The notes: generated by a model not told the origin, from the letters alone. DNA of 64,000 nt from Climacteris rufus (GCA_013398175.1 VZRZ01000380.1:385093-449092), one strand, 5' to 3'; counted from the first letter of the stretch, positions 37,006 to 50,920 are shown. A program made the numbers and translations.

Positions 37006-39750
37006 GTGTTCTTAGTAGAAATATTCACATTAAAAGACACTTAATTTGACTCTAGATTGTATTTTTATTTAAACATCACTAGCTCATCAATGCATTAAAT
37101 TGAGTAAATACTCCACTTCATATGTCACAAATGTAATTCCAAGTGTAATTCCAGATGAACTTTCTTTTACTGCAGACTGTGCCATTTTGTGATTTGATGA
37201 GTGACTCGAAAAAAATGTAATGTTATGGTAAACACAATTTGCAGTTGACAGAAAGACTTAGAAGCGGAAGAGGGATGGGCTGCAGATATACAAGGCTCTG
37301 GAGGTCTCCATGGGATTGACAATGGACAAGCAGCGTGCACTGCAGAAATGCCAACTCTAAGATCATATTCTGGGCTTAAAATGAAAATTAGAGTTATGGA
37401 CAGGAAAGCAAATATTAGAAAAAAAAAAGAGCTAGAAAGTGTGGTAAATAATCAGGTACAACACAAGAGGACACATTAATTTTTTAGTCAAGGCCAAAGG
37501 CCTTGGGGCTACAGCTAAATCTGCACCCTCCCCAGGGAGTGAGGCCTCTCTATCCTCTTCCAGCACATGGTAACCATTTCGCTGTATGGACATGAAGACA
37601 CTGCCTGTAGGCCACTCACGAAGGTTGGAAAAAATCATAAGAATAGGTGCCACACTGTCATCTGCTATCCCTGGGTAGGCTGCCCCCATCCATATTTGGG
37701 ACACATGCATCTCTTTTTGGGGTGTTTGGGCAGCCCATATACTCCAAATGATGCTGAAGCAGTGAAACTGGCACAGAAAGCCCAAATGGCTCCGAATCGA
37801 TAAGTAGAAGTCATAGGGTTTCTTGGCTTAGCAGATACAGCTGTTTGAGCATCCCAATCCCTGCTGTACATGGGACAGTTTGGAGCATGTCTCCATTAGA
37901 GTGTTCCTATCCTAGAAAGGAAATAGGGATCCATGTCTTGGAAAGACCCTGGAAGAAGATGAGGTGAAAGCTGAAGAAAAATTGATTAGGTAACAATTCT
38001 GTGGCCCAGACTTTACCAAGGTGAATTTGTACCACTACCTGGTTGGTGAAGATTACATGTGGGGACTGCTGTTTGTACAAGGCTCTTTGGAAATAATGAT
38101 ATATTTGTGAACAGATATTTCCTACTACAGATCTAAACAAGTCCAGGGATTATAACCTAAAAGTTTGAAATGCCATGTATCATGTCAGAAATAATGCTGT
38201 GCCTGACGCTTATTTCATACAACTTGTCCCCCTGCTTCTGAAACCAACACCCACATCCTTTCCGTCTGTGGGTTGAAAAAGTGGTGTGTTTACTGGCAGG
38301 ACGCGAGCTGTGTGCATTGAATCTGCTGAAAATCCCACTCTGCACATGCAAATGAGACACGGCCATTGAACTCTTGGCAATACACCAATGAGGTCCTCTG
38401 GCTGTGCAGATGATGCCGCAGCATCTGAAACCACACTGCATGCTACTGGGCCACCAGAACTTGAAGGACAGGCTTTGTTTCAGGGTTTTGTCTCATGAAT
38501 AATAATTTGTTCTGTGGTGACTTTCCAGCTGTTTCCCAAGGGGCTGGCATGTGACAACGTGGTGTCTCCAGTCAGTCTGAGGTCTCCCAAACCTCCAGCC
38601 ATGACAGGGGAATATTTATATCTCACATGTACAGCAGGCCAACATTTGCTATCTTGGCTCTTTTTCACACTCGAAAGTGTTCTGTATCCACTGATGCTTT
38701 CCAGGGGGAGGGCAGTAGGAACCAACATGAAGGCAGTCAGATCTCCTTTCATGTCAAGCATCCTGTCTCTGAGAGAGACTACGGGTAAGTACTGTGAAGG
38801 AGGAAGCAAGAAACCTTGCAAAAGTAAAATATGTCTACACATTAGCCACCCCTTATTCTTAGCTGTATCATTAGCTGTATTCTTAGCTGATGATTTGTAC
38901 CACGAAGCTGGGTAGTTTTCCTCTCTTCATATGTTTGTTGCCAGATAAGTAAGAAATACTATATTCCTACTAGCTCTGGAGTGCAATACTACTGTCAGTT
39001 TTACAGGAAAACGACAGTTTTACTAAGGAAAACGACAATTTCCTATATTTAAAATTGGTTATCCTTCCATTTCTTAGGTCTGACTTCCACTGTAAAAGAT
39101 GTCAGCAGGCAGCTATTTATAGACATTTACAGTTTCTTGCCTTTAAATTAACTCTCCGCAGTCTTTCAGACACGTCTCGCATGAATTAAACTCCCACTTC
39201 TCTTTGAAGATTTCATTTCAATATAGTGACTCTTCTGTCTGACTAATATTTCTGATTAATTAGATATCAATTTAAATGCCATTTCAGTGTATCCATTTCT
39301 ATATTATGCATATTGTGCTCAAGATTACCTACCATATTATAAAAATTAAAGGCAATATGAGACTATCCAAGATCAAGTACTTGCTCTTGATAACATTTAT
39401 TAAAATTATTTGTTGGTTTCAAATATATTTTTCAAAATAGTAGCTAATAAATAACATAATTTTAGTAAGATTTCCATGTGCATCTACCACAGTGTCATCA
39501 CAGGAGATATTTCAGTAAATTTGCCCAGTGTGTACAGCAACATAAAAATGTGCTTAATTTTTTTTCCCCCATTCCTGAAATTCATCACTGAAACTGATCT
39601 TAACCAAAGCCTTAGTTCACTGAATGAAGAATAGGACACTTCTGTACAGATTCACAAGGCCGTTTCTGTGCAGGGAGACAACACCCTTCCTTCAAATGGT
39701 ACTATTAAAGCTCATTAAACTTTGAGTACAATGGGACTTATTATGAAGAA
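37006..39750. other. Non-coding DNA with one unrecognised 117-codon frame
   Basis: The frame at 37432-37785 on the minus strand (starting MGFLCQFHCFSIIW) is among the longer frames free of known repeats. It shows no domain that I recognise, and opposite-strand frames overlap it. A short repeated phrase (GGAAAACGACA) lies near 39006-39035. No gene could be supported. Confidence 0.4.
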
Positions 39751-39858
39751 ACACAGAATCATAGAACAGTTTTGGGTTGGAAAGGACCTTAAAGATCATA
39801 TATTTCCACCACCCTGCCATGGGCAGGGACACTTTCCACTAGACCAGGTTGCTCAAGA
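39751..39858 (-). mobile_element. CR1 LINE 3'-end fragment
   Basis: Reverse complement of a CR1 tail: ACACAGAATCATAGAACAGT, TTTGGGTTGGAAAGGACCTT, AAAGATCAT, CCACCACCCTGCCATGGGCA and GGGACACTTTCCACTAGACC. This is the best preserved of the tail-only copies in the window and keeps the terminal AGAATCATAGAA repeat. Confidence 0.93.
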
Positions 39859-42800
39859 AGTTGAAGCAAATGTTTGAGCTCCTCCTTCCTGGACTTTCCA
39901 GCCAAGGTGTTCTGGACTGCTTTTAGCAGTGAGTTGCTACTGAGCCTAAGCTACCTCTGCAGCACGGTCAGAAATGACACAGTCTGAATTAAATGTGTTA
40001 TGTTCCAATACTTCATTGGGAGTATGCCAGTATACCTTTCACGAAGAGTGTTAAAGGATGAAGAATAGGAATTGCAGCTTGTGTTATTAGTGTGACAATA
40101 AGAAATTACCTCTTGGAAGATTTTAAGCATTGCATATGTTCTCAATTCTTATTAAAACAGGCTGCATTTCAAGTACAACTTGTTAAAAGAGAGAACAGTG
40201 AGATAGATACTTTTTTAAGCATTAACATTATGGGAAGCTTTCCCATACTCCACTATTTGACTCAAAACTTAGCAATTAGTTTTGGCTATCAAATTATGGG
40301 CCGAGTTGCCTTCTCGTTGTTTTCAGTAATGTTATTGGCACAACAATGTGCACCAGAGCTGCCAAAGGTAATAAAGTATGCTAAACACCTCAAGACGGAG
40401 GAGACTTCACAGTAGTTACAGAATTTCACACAACGGACCCATCTCTTATATAGGCTGTTCCTAAGAAGGATTTCAAACTCACTCATTAGAGCTACCTGTA
40501 TTAGGAGTTTATGCCTTGATGACCACAGTGATGAATGGAGAGAAACAGATGTAAAGCAGATCAAACTGAAATGGAATTTTTCAGTTTTTCTCAAAAAATA
40601 ATCACTCCAAACCACTTTGTTTCTTTTTATCTGATATGTTTCATTTTGCCTCAAGATGCATATTTATTCTTTGATATTTTCTATAGAGCTTAGGTCTATT
40701 TTAAAAGTCTTTAATAAATAAAAAGTGGTAAAGCAAAGCTTCTGTGATTTGAAAAATGAGCACTTGACTTTTTCAGAATGAAATGTGGCAATTCAAAATC
40801 TTCAGAACACTTTAACTTCTTGTATAAATGCCTTCTGTTTCCTGAACAAAGCTGGTTGGTGAACTCAGTCAAAATTTGCAAATTGTTTCTTCAAGCTACT
40901 AACAATTTCAGTGAATTTGCTGTTAACAGGAACCATTTCACCTCTCTCATTCTCCAACATTTGAGGCAGTTTTTTAAGCCTTTCATCTTTCACCCAATTA
41001 AATGCTTGTGTATTCTTTCCCTCCTAGCCTCCTAAGTTCCCGAATACTTCCTGACGTAGCCTGCAAAATATTCATTTCCTTTTGAGAACATGGAAGCCTT
41101 AATCACTGTGGGTTGGGCAACAAAGACCTCCAGGAAAAGCCTTATTTCACCAGAAGAACCCGCAGCTCTTAGGCAACGCTGTCAGATCTCCCATCCTGGC
41201 AAAGCTCCCGGTGTGCCTCCCCAAAATGCGCCCCAGGGAGCTGTGCCGTGCGGAGCCACCGGCACCTCGGCTGACCTGTGCCCACACTGTGCAGCTGCGG
41301 GCCAGGCAGGGGAAACGAGGGTCAGCAGCACACAGAGCAGAGGACTTGGTGACTGGCAAACACCTGATGGTGTTGGTGAAATCTCCAGAAGCATGGATGA
41401 AAAAGTTCACTCCCATTAATCCCATACATTTCATTTTAACAAATAACGTGACACATCAATAAAGAGTAGAGCTACCTGACAAAGAGGGACCTCATTTCTA
41501 GAGTAGCTCTAACTGTATGTCTGGTGACTGTGTGCTTCAGGATTCACCTCAGAGGAGGAGCTGTATTGATACCTATATATCTAGAGGTATTCATTTGACG
41601 GTATATAAGTCCTCTGGGAATAAGGTACTGTATGCAACAGAATTGAGGCACTCTATTCTAGGAATGCCAGAGCACTTCATGGCTGAATTAATCTAAAATT
41701 TCTGGGCCCTCTGAATAGCTAAATAGTGACTTGTGACTACTCCTAATGACTCCACATCACTCACTGGCCACATAAACTTGGCTCTTGGGAGAGTGTGGTT
41801 CATCCCTTGACACACGTGGCTCTAGCCCTGGTGGGAAAGGTCCCTGGCAGCAATCTGATGCTGCAGAGGGCCAGGTACCTACTAGAGATGCCAACCAAGG
41901 GATGACAGATTGCTGTATTTCAAGTTCAGGCCCATGTGGCACACAACTCCCTGAATCTCTGAAAGGCAAATATATGAGCTAATGTCAGCAACATATGCTC
42001 ACAGCAATGCAGCCCAGGCAGTATCGTGTTTATGAAAGATATTTGTTTAAGAACTGCTGACAATTTTTTTTCTCTAACAACTTCAGTGCTTGGTTTGGCA
42101 ACATACCCTCCTTTCAGTCCTGGCCTCAGACTCAGCAGTCTTTCCTGCCTTAACAGCTAAGCCCAGGGAGAAGGGGCAGACACCCCTGTGCCGTGCCCAC
42201 CGCTGGCAGCACCTGCGCTGTGGGCAGTCCCACAGCCCCAGCTGCCAGCATGGACTCCTTCCCAGGCCCTTATATGGAGGTAACACACACTGACCTTGCG
42301 CAACTCGCTTTTTCTGGAAACATGGAATAACCGGTGCTGGCACAGAGATGTGGCTGCTGGGCGCAAGTCTAACACACAGGCATGCACGCAGGAGCGTGCT
42401 CTGTCTCTGCACCCACTGGTGCAGCATAGTGCTGTCTATGAGAGTGCTGGCCTCTCCTCTGTCCCCAGGATTTCCATGCTCAGCCATCGTGCTGTGCTCA
42501 CCCCTCACTGATTTTCCCCCTGCATCCTCAGCCCCATCCTGTCTTGCTGATCTTGCTCTGCTGAGTGCCTGGCAGAAGTGCTATGAATTTCCCAGGCGCA
42601 TCACTCATGTTTGTTCCCTCTTCTGCATCTAGCTCCTCTCTTCACTTCTGCTTCTTCTGCTTTAAATCTTTTACCACCTCAACCATCCTCAAATACCTTT
42701 CCTTTACTTCTGCCTTTTAAAATTATTTCCTAGCCAGGATCTTAAAACAAGACACATAAGCTTTGCATCATGTCTGCTGACTTTCCCTTCTAATTATGTC

Positions 42801-45800
42801 TTGAGAACATAGCTTTTTTATCCTTTCTCCCACTCTTTCAACCAGGTGATCAAGCCCATCCTTTGGGAATGGCCATGTAGCCTCTCTACTCTGACTGCAA
42901 GCCAGGAGTGGGATTTCACAATCAAAAGGCAAAGAGTGGCGTACTCCAGCTGCAGAACATGTCATTAAATAGTAAAGTAATATTTGCATAAAGAAGATTT
43001 CTCTTCACAAATGTACAAGCCTGCTTGGCTCTGGTTTCTTTCTTTCCTTGCTTCTGTATGACCTGCTCCCACGAAGGAAGCTATCTTCAAGCCCACTTCT
43101 GATCTCATCACCAATCATTCCTAGTCATGAGGCAGTTACTGTCCCTCGTTCTCTTCCCCATCCTCTTGCTTTCTGATCATTGCACACCCCCTTCACCCTC
43201 CCCAGCTGAAGTGTCACTGTTCTTGCACCTCCACTCAAATGGCTGAGAGCAGAGCTCACAAGACTGTATTTCTATATATCTGCCCAGAATGAGGTCATTC
43301 ATTAATCCAGGCTGTTGAAGGAGCTCTGGCAAGTTTTCTATGTCATAACCAGTTTTCAGAAAAGTGTGAAACATAGCAGCACCAAAAGCCATTACTATGA
43401 ATAGCTCCCAACCCCTCAGGCTGGATCCTCAAGCAGTTTGCTTTTTGAGTAGTTCAGGGAGCAGCTAATCCTTGCAGGATCCACAGTGCTGGTGGGTCTT
43501 CCCAGGCACAATGTGAAGGGCAGAGACTTCCACACAGGTCCTTCATGCTCAGAGCAGATCAGTAAATCAAAATCCTTTGTAGACAGGATCCTATTTCATG
43601 CATCTCTTTCCTGAGCTTAGGAAATAGAGATTCATTCTGAAGGCTTGCATTATCTTTGAGAATAACCCTTGCTCTGTCATGTGGGGAATGAGCATGGGCC
43701 GTTGCAGCATATTCCTGTACGTCTAATCTGTCTGTGAATGGAAAAAAAAGAAGCAATATTTCAAAACAATATTTACAGATTAAATTATCCCCAAGCAGCA
43801 GTGGCAGCCTTGGGGAAACTGGGGAGGGAATTGCAGGGACAGTTCATCTGTCCCAACTGCTGTTCTCTGTGCACTTGCATCTGCACTGCAAAAATAAAAA
43901 TGTGAATCTCCAATTTCTCTCTGAAATCTGACCATTTCTTTGTTCTGCTTATGTCTGAGTGAAACAGGATCTGAAATGAAATTGTATTTCTCCACACTGA
44001 TAAAGGGTACTTCCAGACAAATGCCCTAACCCACAGTCTGGAGTGAAGCCAGGATAATCCTAACAACTGAGTTGTTCAGGACAGGGGATCTGTACTAGTA
44101 GACTAAGCAGGGCCAGACATAGATCTGAGCAGCAGCTTGCATGATGTTTATCAATTAGCAGAGCCCAAAATCTTGACCCTTGAGAGCCCAGGCTGCAGCA
44201 GGTGAGGGGCAGGAGCAGCTAAGGGTTAGTTCACCGCAGGCCACTTTCCCAGAGGACAGCTTGAGGTGAGCAGGGTGAAGACACGAATGCATGCACACTC
44301 TGCCATGCTAGCAACCTTGAGAGCTAGAGAAACCATTTTCTTTACTAGAATAGATGTAGCCTCTTTCTTTGTCTTAGGTGTGTCCTGGTATGCATGAAAA
44401 ATAATGCTCTTCAGGGGAGTCAGGCATAGGGGCACTTAATTTCTGCATACTAAAGCACTACAGGCAAGGAGATGGGTACCTAGATAGTCACACCAGCCAA
44501 GAGAGAGGTGCTATAGGGCATGCAAGATAGCACAGCTACTGTTGCCTAAGGATATTTTTGCCAGAAACTGTAAGTGCCTTTGGTATTTCAAGTGCCTCAA
44601 CAGGTTAGACAGGTTTTTTTTATAAACTGTTTTCTTTCAAAATAGTCACTTGAAACCAATGTATGCAGTACTGGAGCTCCTCAGCGCTATTTTGGGTCTA
44701 GTTTGAGATCTCTGTTAAATGGATTGATCCATTCACTCAGATCTAGCCTGAACATCTGCTTGCAGAATGTTTCCTGTGCAGTGCTGACCTGGCATGTAGG
44801 TAGCTTTTCTCCCATGGTGGCATTAAACTGGTACTTGTTTTGTTTTGCAAGGTGTGAGGTAATTGACCAAGTAGGTCTGCATGCTGCAGAAACAGGCAGT
44901 AAATGGGATTTTCCAAGATGTTCGTGGCAAGTTTTGCAGCAGCAGTGAGCATCTGGGCCTGGTCCGTTGCCTTTCTGCACAAGTGGGACTGTTTATAGGA
45001 CAGAGCTCACCAGGAATCCCTACCTGCAGATTCAGAAAGCAATTGCTGCTGTTATGGTTTACACCACTTTGTTCAGTTGCTGCAGCTGGATTGGGCTCAT
45101 TATTTTTCACAAGGCATGATCTAAATAAATCTCAGAAAACTTATGACCTGTTATCATGACTTATTATTTTACCTATAAGCAGACTTCTTCACTGGAGTTG
45201 ATTTTTGACCTATACAGTTACTATGATTCCTGGAGTCTATCGAATATTGCTCGACAGGTTTGAGCATTGTCAACATCTACTTCTAACTTTAGGATGTATA
45301 GTTATTTCAAATACACCATTATATGCCATGAATTATTTTGTTTAGGTAATTTCCCCCACAGTTTTCCTCAAGAAACTTTAAACTATAGTCATGTCTCAAT
45401 TAGGAGCAATGTTTAAACTCTCATTGAGTGAAACTGAGATGAATCACTCACTATTTTAAAAATCAACAGAAAAGGGGAGCCCTGTCTTACAGACAGAAAC
45501 TGAGATGGAGAAAAGCCCCCACTTATGCTAACAGAAGGGATATTGAGATCAGCTACTAGATGAGAGATAGCACAATTTTTAGTTTTAGGTTTTTGAACAG
45601 CACTCTTCAAATAACAGAATGGATATGAAATTAAAGCATTCTCTATCTTCATGTTGAGCAACACTGGTAAAAACCAAACAGGGGAATTTCTTTATTGATA
45701 ATGGTCTTGTGTGTAAATGCACAGAACACAGACCTTCTCTATATATTCAGGCTGCAGTCAACTATTCATGGGGAAAAGGAGGAGACACACTGGATTACCC

Positions 45801-46800
45801 AGGGAAAGCCAAAAGAATTGAAGTCTATATTTGTAAACAACTCATAAATTAAATCTTTAAATAATTTAAATATTTCGGCCTTGAGCCTGCCATGGACAGC
45901 GTCTCTCACTTACGCAAAACTGGTTTATGGAAAATGCTCTAATATAATCTGACAGAATGTCAGAGCATATCAGTGGTTTAAAGAAAACTCCTTTTTCAGA
46001 GAAGCAAATTATCAGGTTCCTACTTCAGACACGTGTCTATCCTATTCATGTCAGAGAAGTGGCATAAGGTTAGAGTTGCCACTGTGTTTTACATGGCGAC
46101 ACAGCAGTCTTACATTCCCACATATTCCAATCCAAATGAAATTGCAAACCATGGCCCAAATTATTCTCTGAACATATTTCACACACCTCTGCCTTCCTCA
46201 CCTCAAATTCAAAAAGTCTATGCAGGGTTAAAACCTGTTTTGTCTCCGTAAATATTGCTAATTCTCTTGTGAGATAGAGGAAAATGCAGAGCGTTAATGC
46301 AAAGCAAACTATACATTTCAGTACGGATATGCACAAGCAACCAGGAATCTGATGGATGGTCTGTGATGTGTTGCCTAAGTTCACCCTTTAATTTAGATAT
46401 TGGATAGTATATCAGGTGCAACATAAATATTATTCCTTTGGAAAAAGAACTATTAAAGCAGTCAAAGTAAAATGTATTGTTTTATGCAGGAGGTAAGGGG
46501 AAATAAGTAATCCTTCCCAAGCAAACACAGCAATAATATAGCAGGTGAAAGATGATGAGCAGAAATGGTTAAATGAAATTTCATTTAGTTGCATAGTACT
46601 ACAGAAATAAGACAGTTGTATATTATTTATTAAAAGAAGCAGAATGCTGCACCCCACAGATCTCTGGAGAGTTGTTGGTAATAAGTACAGTATTCTTTCC
46701 ATAGCCATGTTCTGCTTTATTATTAATGGGCAGTCTCGTGAATTAACCACCTCTGTAAGCACATGCAGCATAACTGCCTTTAGGAAGCTACTTTGTTATT
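39859..46800. other. Non-coding DNA with scattered GC-richer patches
   Basis: GC-richer patches lie at 41150-41350 and 42110-42560. They carry several overlapping short frames on both strands and some CpGs but no motif that I recognise. The rest is AT-rich. No exon, RNA gene or mobile element could be supported. Confidence 0.45.
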
Positions 46801-46860
46801 CACAGAATCCAAGAACCCTGAGGCTGGAAGGAGACTGGGAGGTCGGCTCCTCTCTCTGCC
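46801..46860 (-). mobile_element. Possible degraded CR1 tail
   Basis: CACAGAATCC, then CCTGAGGCTGGAAGGAGACT, resembles the reverse complement of a CR1 3' end. The similarity fades after about 45 bases, so this is a weak call. Confidence 0.4.
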
Positions 46861-49146
46861 TGCCAGAGACGCATCCGAACATTGTCAAAGGTTCAAGTGT
46901 CTCAGCAATGGCAGAAAAATTGACTTAAAATGGTTGTGCTACGCTATCTGTGATTGACTGCAAAGTGCTTTTATTTTCCTCTGCCTTGATTAGACAGCCA
47001 TAACAACTAAAACATGAAAAGGAGAGCAGGTTTGCAGAAAGCACAAGTAGCAAAATCAAAAGCTTGTTATAATTGTCATATACTATATCCAGGGCACATT
47101 AGCTGTCAGTCCTTGTGGGTGCCTCTAGAGAAACGCACAGGGTGCTCATTGCAGCAATAGGTCTAGAGGAGAAAACACATCCAAGAGAAGGGTTTTGGAG
47201 CAGACTAATGGTGAGTTTCACTTAGGGCAAAATGTTTGCCACCTACTGACTGGCACTTCCCTGATCATCTGTCCAGGTTGCATGTGGGATGTGCTTGTAC
47301 TAAAAGCACACTTTGCACATCCACAGCTAGCAAACCACCTGAAAACACTGTTTTGCTATTCCCCTGGTCCTTCTGAGATCTTTGATCCGCAGCAGCATCG
47401 GGCGTAAAGCGCCCGCAGGGCAGAGGCGGTCCTTGGGAGCAGACTTTGCCTTAATGTGCTTCTTCAGTGCGGAAGGCCCCTGCAGTGTGGGGAGGCCCAG
47501 GCTCCAGCCCACGGGGATTTCATCGATTCTACAAGACAGCTGTGAAAAGCAGCCACTCCTTTGTCCCAGAGCTGTCCTTCCAAGGGGAGTCTCTAGCATG
47601 TCTTCTGCAGGGCGCTCAATTTTGTGCAGATGCAAAGCCAGCTGCAGTTTACCTTGTGGCTAAAAGTGAGAAGCCAGCAGAAAACAGGTTCCATAGGCTG
47701 GGATTGATTGCTCCAGGCGCTGGCTTGGGCAACTGCCTGCAAAAGAATAAGCTGATTTGAAAAGACATTATTGACTCAGCTGCAACATTCAGAAGGTCTT
47801 CAGCAGAGGCAGGCGGCATTTAGCCTTAATATGGTATCCAAAAACAGCTTGCTCCATTGTTTTCTCTAGGTGTGTCTTCCTTCTTTGTTACTAGGGAAGG
47901 GTTGGGGGAGATGTATATCCACTTGCCCAGCACTAGCTGCTCAGCATGGAAATGTTATGATTTCACTTTGGATGTTATAAGCTGCTTTACACCTACCACA
48001 TTAAGGTTTCACCATCAGCACTGCTTTCAGACTATATTTTTGGAGAAGACCCTCATTCTCCAGTATCTCACCAGTTGTTAAATCAGGGCAAAACACGAGT
48101 CAGATTCTGCCATTTAGATGTTTTACACAATGTCTAAATGAGAAAGGCAAGCAGATGGTTTTCCATGGATTTTAGGACAGCTGCATTCAGGCAGAAACCA
48201 CGGTAGAACTCCAAGGGGGAAAGGACTGTACTAACAAACTGCCTCTGCTGCCTCCAGTTCCAACACTGCTATGCATAAGCATGGCTCTATAAAGCAAAGT
48301 GTACTCAGTGGGAGCAATAAGGCATCCACAGCTTATGCAAATGTGGCAGGACTAGGAAGTTTATCTTGGGCTCCCATTTTTCACAATGCCAAGCTGCTGC
48401 TGAAGATGCAGAGTTTCCATGCTCTGTGCACACAGGGCCAGGTAAGCATGAGTCCCACCAAAGGCAGGCCAGAATAGGAAGGAATTTTGCTCCCTGGCAT
48501 TCAGCTTCGGTATGAATGGGGCAACTGACAACCCCTCATCCACCTCCCTGGGATACAGAACTAGAGGAGCCTTCCTCCCTCAAGGAATGTGGGCTGCTTG
48601 CTGCAGTAACCTCTACAGAAATGGAGGATGCTGTTATGAAAAGACTGTTTAGGGATGAATAGCAGTCACAGCTCCTAAAGGGAATTCTTGCAAGGCAGCT
48701 GTACCAGGCTGAGCTCATCAGGCAAATACATGAGCGGGAGTGAGGCTGCTGTTGTTACAGTAAGACATGGGAGCCTGGTCACTTAAATGCCCCAGGAGAG
48801 ACTGAAAAAGGTTAAAGACATAGGTAGCTCTCAACGGGAGCCAGGCTAAATCTAGGGGCATGTTATATTTAAAATTCTCTGGAACAGTTACATTCATAAA
48901 AATTAGATAAATATTCAGTGGCTGTGGAAGTACCAATCACTTACAGTAGGACAGATCTGTGATTAAGTGTATAAATAGTAATGGATTACTTTAACTCTGT
49001 TTACTTGTGTATTTCTCTAAGATTTAAATATGATGAAAACAAATTGAAAATAGTTCTTATTTTTAACATGGTAATAGGCTTTAATTTAAAGAACTTGTAT
49101 TCTAATGGGCAGGTTAAGGACAAATGAAGTGCATAATGCTTGATTC
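46861..49146. other. Non-coding DNA with a small CpG cluster
   Basis: A short CpG-containing patch at 47385-47440 stands out from AT-rich surroundings. Overlapping frames of 93-102 codons there lack motifs. Nothing else was recognised. Confidence 0.45.
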
Positions 49147-49374
49147 ATAATCTAACGCTGGCTCCGGGGGCCTGCTCGAGGCCACTCAGCGCTATTCTGG
49201 GAGTGACCCTGGTTTCCTGGGGGCTGCAGCTTGCAGTGTCCCCAAACACAGGGCGTCCTCCGGCAGCTCTGTTAGTGCTGGCTCCTCTGGGTGAGGGAGA
49301 GCCCCGGGCTGATGGTGCAGGCGCAGGCAGGGACAAAGACCCGAGAGAAGGGCCCTGGTGTGATTTCCAGCTCT

Positions 49375-49380
49375 TTTATT
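49375..49380 (-). terminator. LTR copy B polyadenylation signal
   Basis: TTTATT on the plus strand, AATAAA on the element strand, about 115 bases downstream of its TATA box. The same context occurs in copy A. Confidence 0.65.
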
Positions 49381-49493
49381 TCCAGGGGAGAGGCAGCAGG
49401 GAAGGCAGGAGAGGGTCCAGGAGAGGCAGCACAGGGATCCATGAGAGCTGAAGGTTCAGCAACCAGAGACTGAAGCTCAGCCAAAGCAGGGGA

Positions 49494-49631
49494 TTTATAG
49501 GGATACAAGCAAGGGAAAGTAACCAATTGGGGTACAGGGATTAGCATGTAACCAATAGAGAACCGAACTGCAAGGAAGTTTCCAGAACATAACCTTATAC
49601 AGAACATGAGGTAATGTAGCAACTAACCAAT
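49494..49631 (-). promoter_or_regulatory. LTR copy B promoter: TATA box and three CCAAT motifs
   Basis: The TATA box is at 49494-49499 (TTTATA on plus). Upstream of it in element sense, CCAAT is seen on the plus strand at 49523-49527, 49552-49556 and 49627-49631. Multiple NF-Y-type CCAAT boxes upstream of a TATA box are typical of LTR promoters. Whether the promoter is active cannot be told from sequence. Confidence 0.6.
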
Positions 49632-49793
49632 GAACTGAAACATGTAAATGAAGGTGCAAGGGACGCTGAGGGTGAACCAAAAAGCTCTCCCTGAGCACGG
49701 AGTGTGACTCAGGCTGTGGCAACCTCAGGCTGTGCCCACCAGTCTTTAGCCCGTGGGGCTGTGGCTTTTGCCACATACGCTGCCACAATAATC

Positions 49794-50920
49794 AGTCAAA
49801 AAGTTGTATTTAGAGAGGCGCCAACAATAATTTGACATTCTGTTGATGCCTACAGTGGTCTGTGGAATACATTTTATGTACAGTATTTTCAGTCATAATT
49901 TTGATAGGGAATAAAGGGTGCACCTACAAAATTGGCTGGAAAAGATTCCCTGGTTTTTGGAGGACAGGATAAAAAATAATAAATAAGAAAGACCTTTCTA
50001 GACTGAAAATAGGACTAAAATGGCATTTAGTAAAGACAGCTGTGATATACTATGAAGTAGAGTTCAGCGTACAATGCAAAATGAGTAGGCAGTGATCCTG
50101 CTGTAGAATATCAGGATTGTGGTGGAGCCAAGAGCAAAAGGCTGAGACAGAAATGGCAGTGGTTATGCTGTTAAATATTATCAGGGCTACCATGTGAAAA
50201 TTGTGGGAGGCAATTCTGCTGTATTTGCTTGTGTAAGACTTTTCAGCTAAAGCTAAAGGGAATTCTCTACACTTGGACTCAGCACTTAAAGTTATGAACA
50301 AATATAGGAAAGTCCAAAGAAGTTCAGAGAGCAAAAAGAGAAAATTCAGTTTTTAAGGAGCTGGAATTTTTCTGACTCAAAAAGAGTCCTGGAAAGGGAC
50401 ATACTATCTATACCTGGAACAAAATGCAAGCATAAACTGCTTGCCAAATTCACTAATAATGGGACGAGACATAATTCAGTTAAATAAAGGTCTGCATGCT
50501 TAGATAGGAGGAAAAGTTTTCTAACTCCAGAGGTAGTTGCTACAGTTGCTTAGGATCATTGTGGCAACCACGTCTTCCCTATGGCTTTGTCTCTGTCCAT
50601 GTACAAATACTGTTTGGGGTGCTGTGGTTCTTGATACGGTTTTATGTCCCTATAATTATATGGGAATGTAGAGCTTTCTAGCTCTACTCTTCTAACAGTT
50701 CCTGTGCAAAACCTCCTGTGCTATGTGATCTAAATTAATCCCATTAAACCTCTTAATTAGAAAGTTTCCTTCCTGCATATATTGCAACTATTTTTTTTTT
50801 GTAAAAACAATAATAATTTATAGGATTAAGATAACACCTTTTACCCATTGCTTTTAAAACTCCTCTAAGAGCTGAAGTTATTATTGTCCTTATTCATAAT
50901 ATGGAATTGCTGAGTGTTTG
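49794..50920. other. Non-coding DNA between the two LTRs
   Basis: AT-rich, with a 94-codon minus frame (50050-50334) without a motif. Near 50820-50900 there may be an old repeat remnant, but the match is too weak to call. Confidence 0.4.

Larger units (their letters stand above)
49153..49787 (-). mobile_element. Solo LTR of an endogenous retrovirus, copy B (635 bp)
   Basis: Same family as the LTR at 17576-18215, in the opposite orientation. Read on the minus strand it begins TGTGGCAGCG and ends CAGCGTTA. The hexamer ATAATC is present on both sides (49147-49152 and 49788-49793), a perfect target-site duplication. By eye the two copies are alignable end to end with moderate divergence. No retroviral genes adjoin it. 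It keeps a TATAAAT, three CCAAT motifs and an AATAAA. A 6-bp duplication fits a class II (ERVK/beta-like) avian retrovirus. The ends TG...TA differ from the textbook TG...CA in both copies, so this is probably a family trait. Confidence 0.92.

Noticed and set aside
37432..38140. Possible retroviral pol or env remnant, suggested by phrases such as FLGLAD in one plus frame
   Set aside because: No second retroviral motif lies in the expected order and stops interrupt the frame. The resemblance is no more than a few residues.
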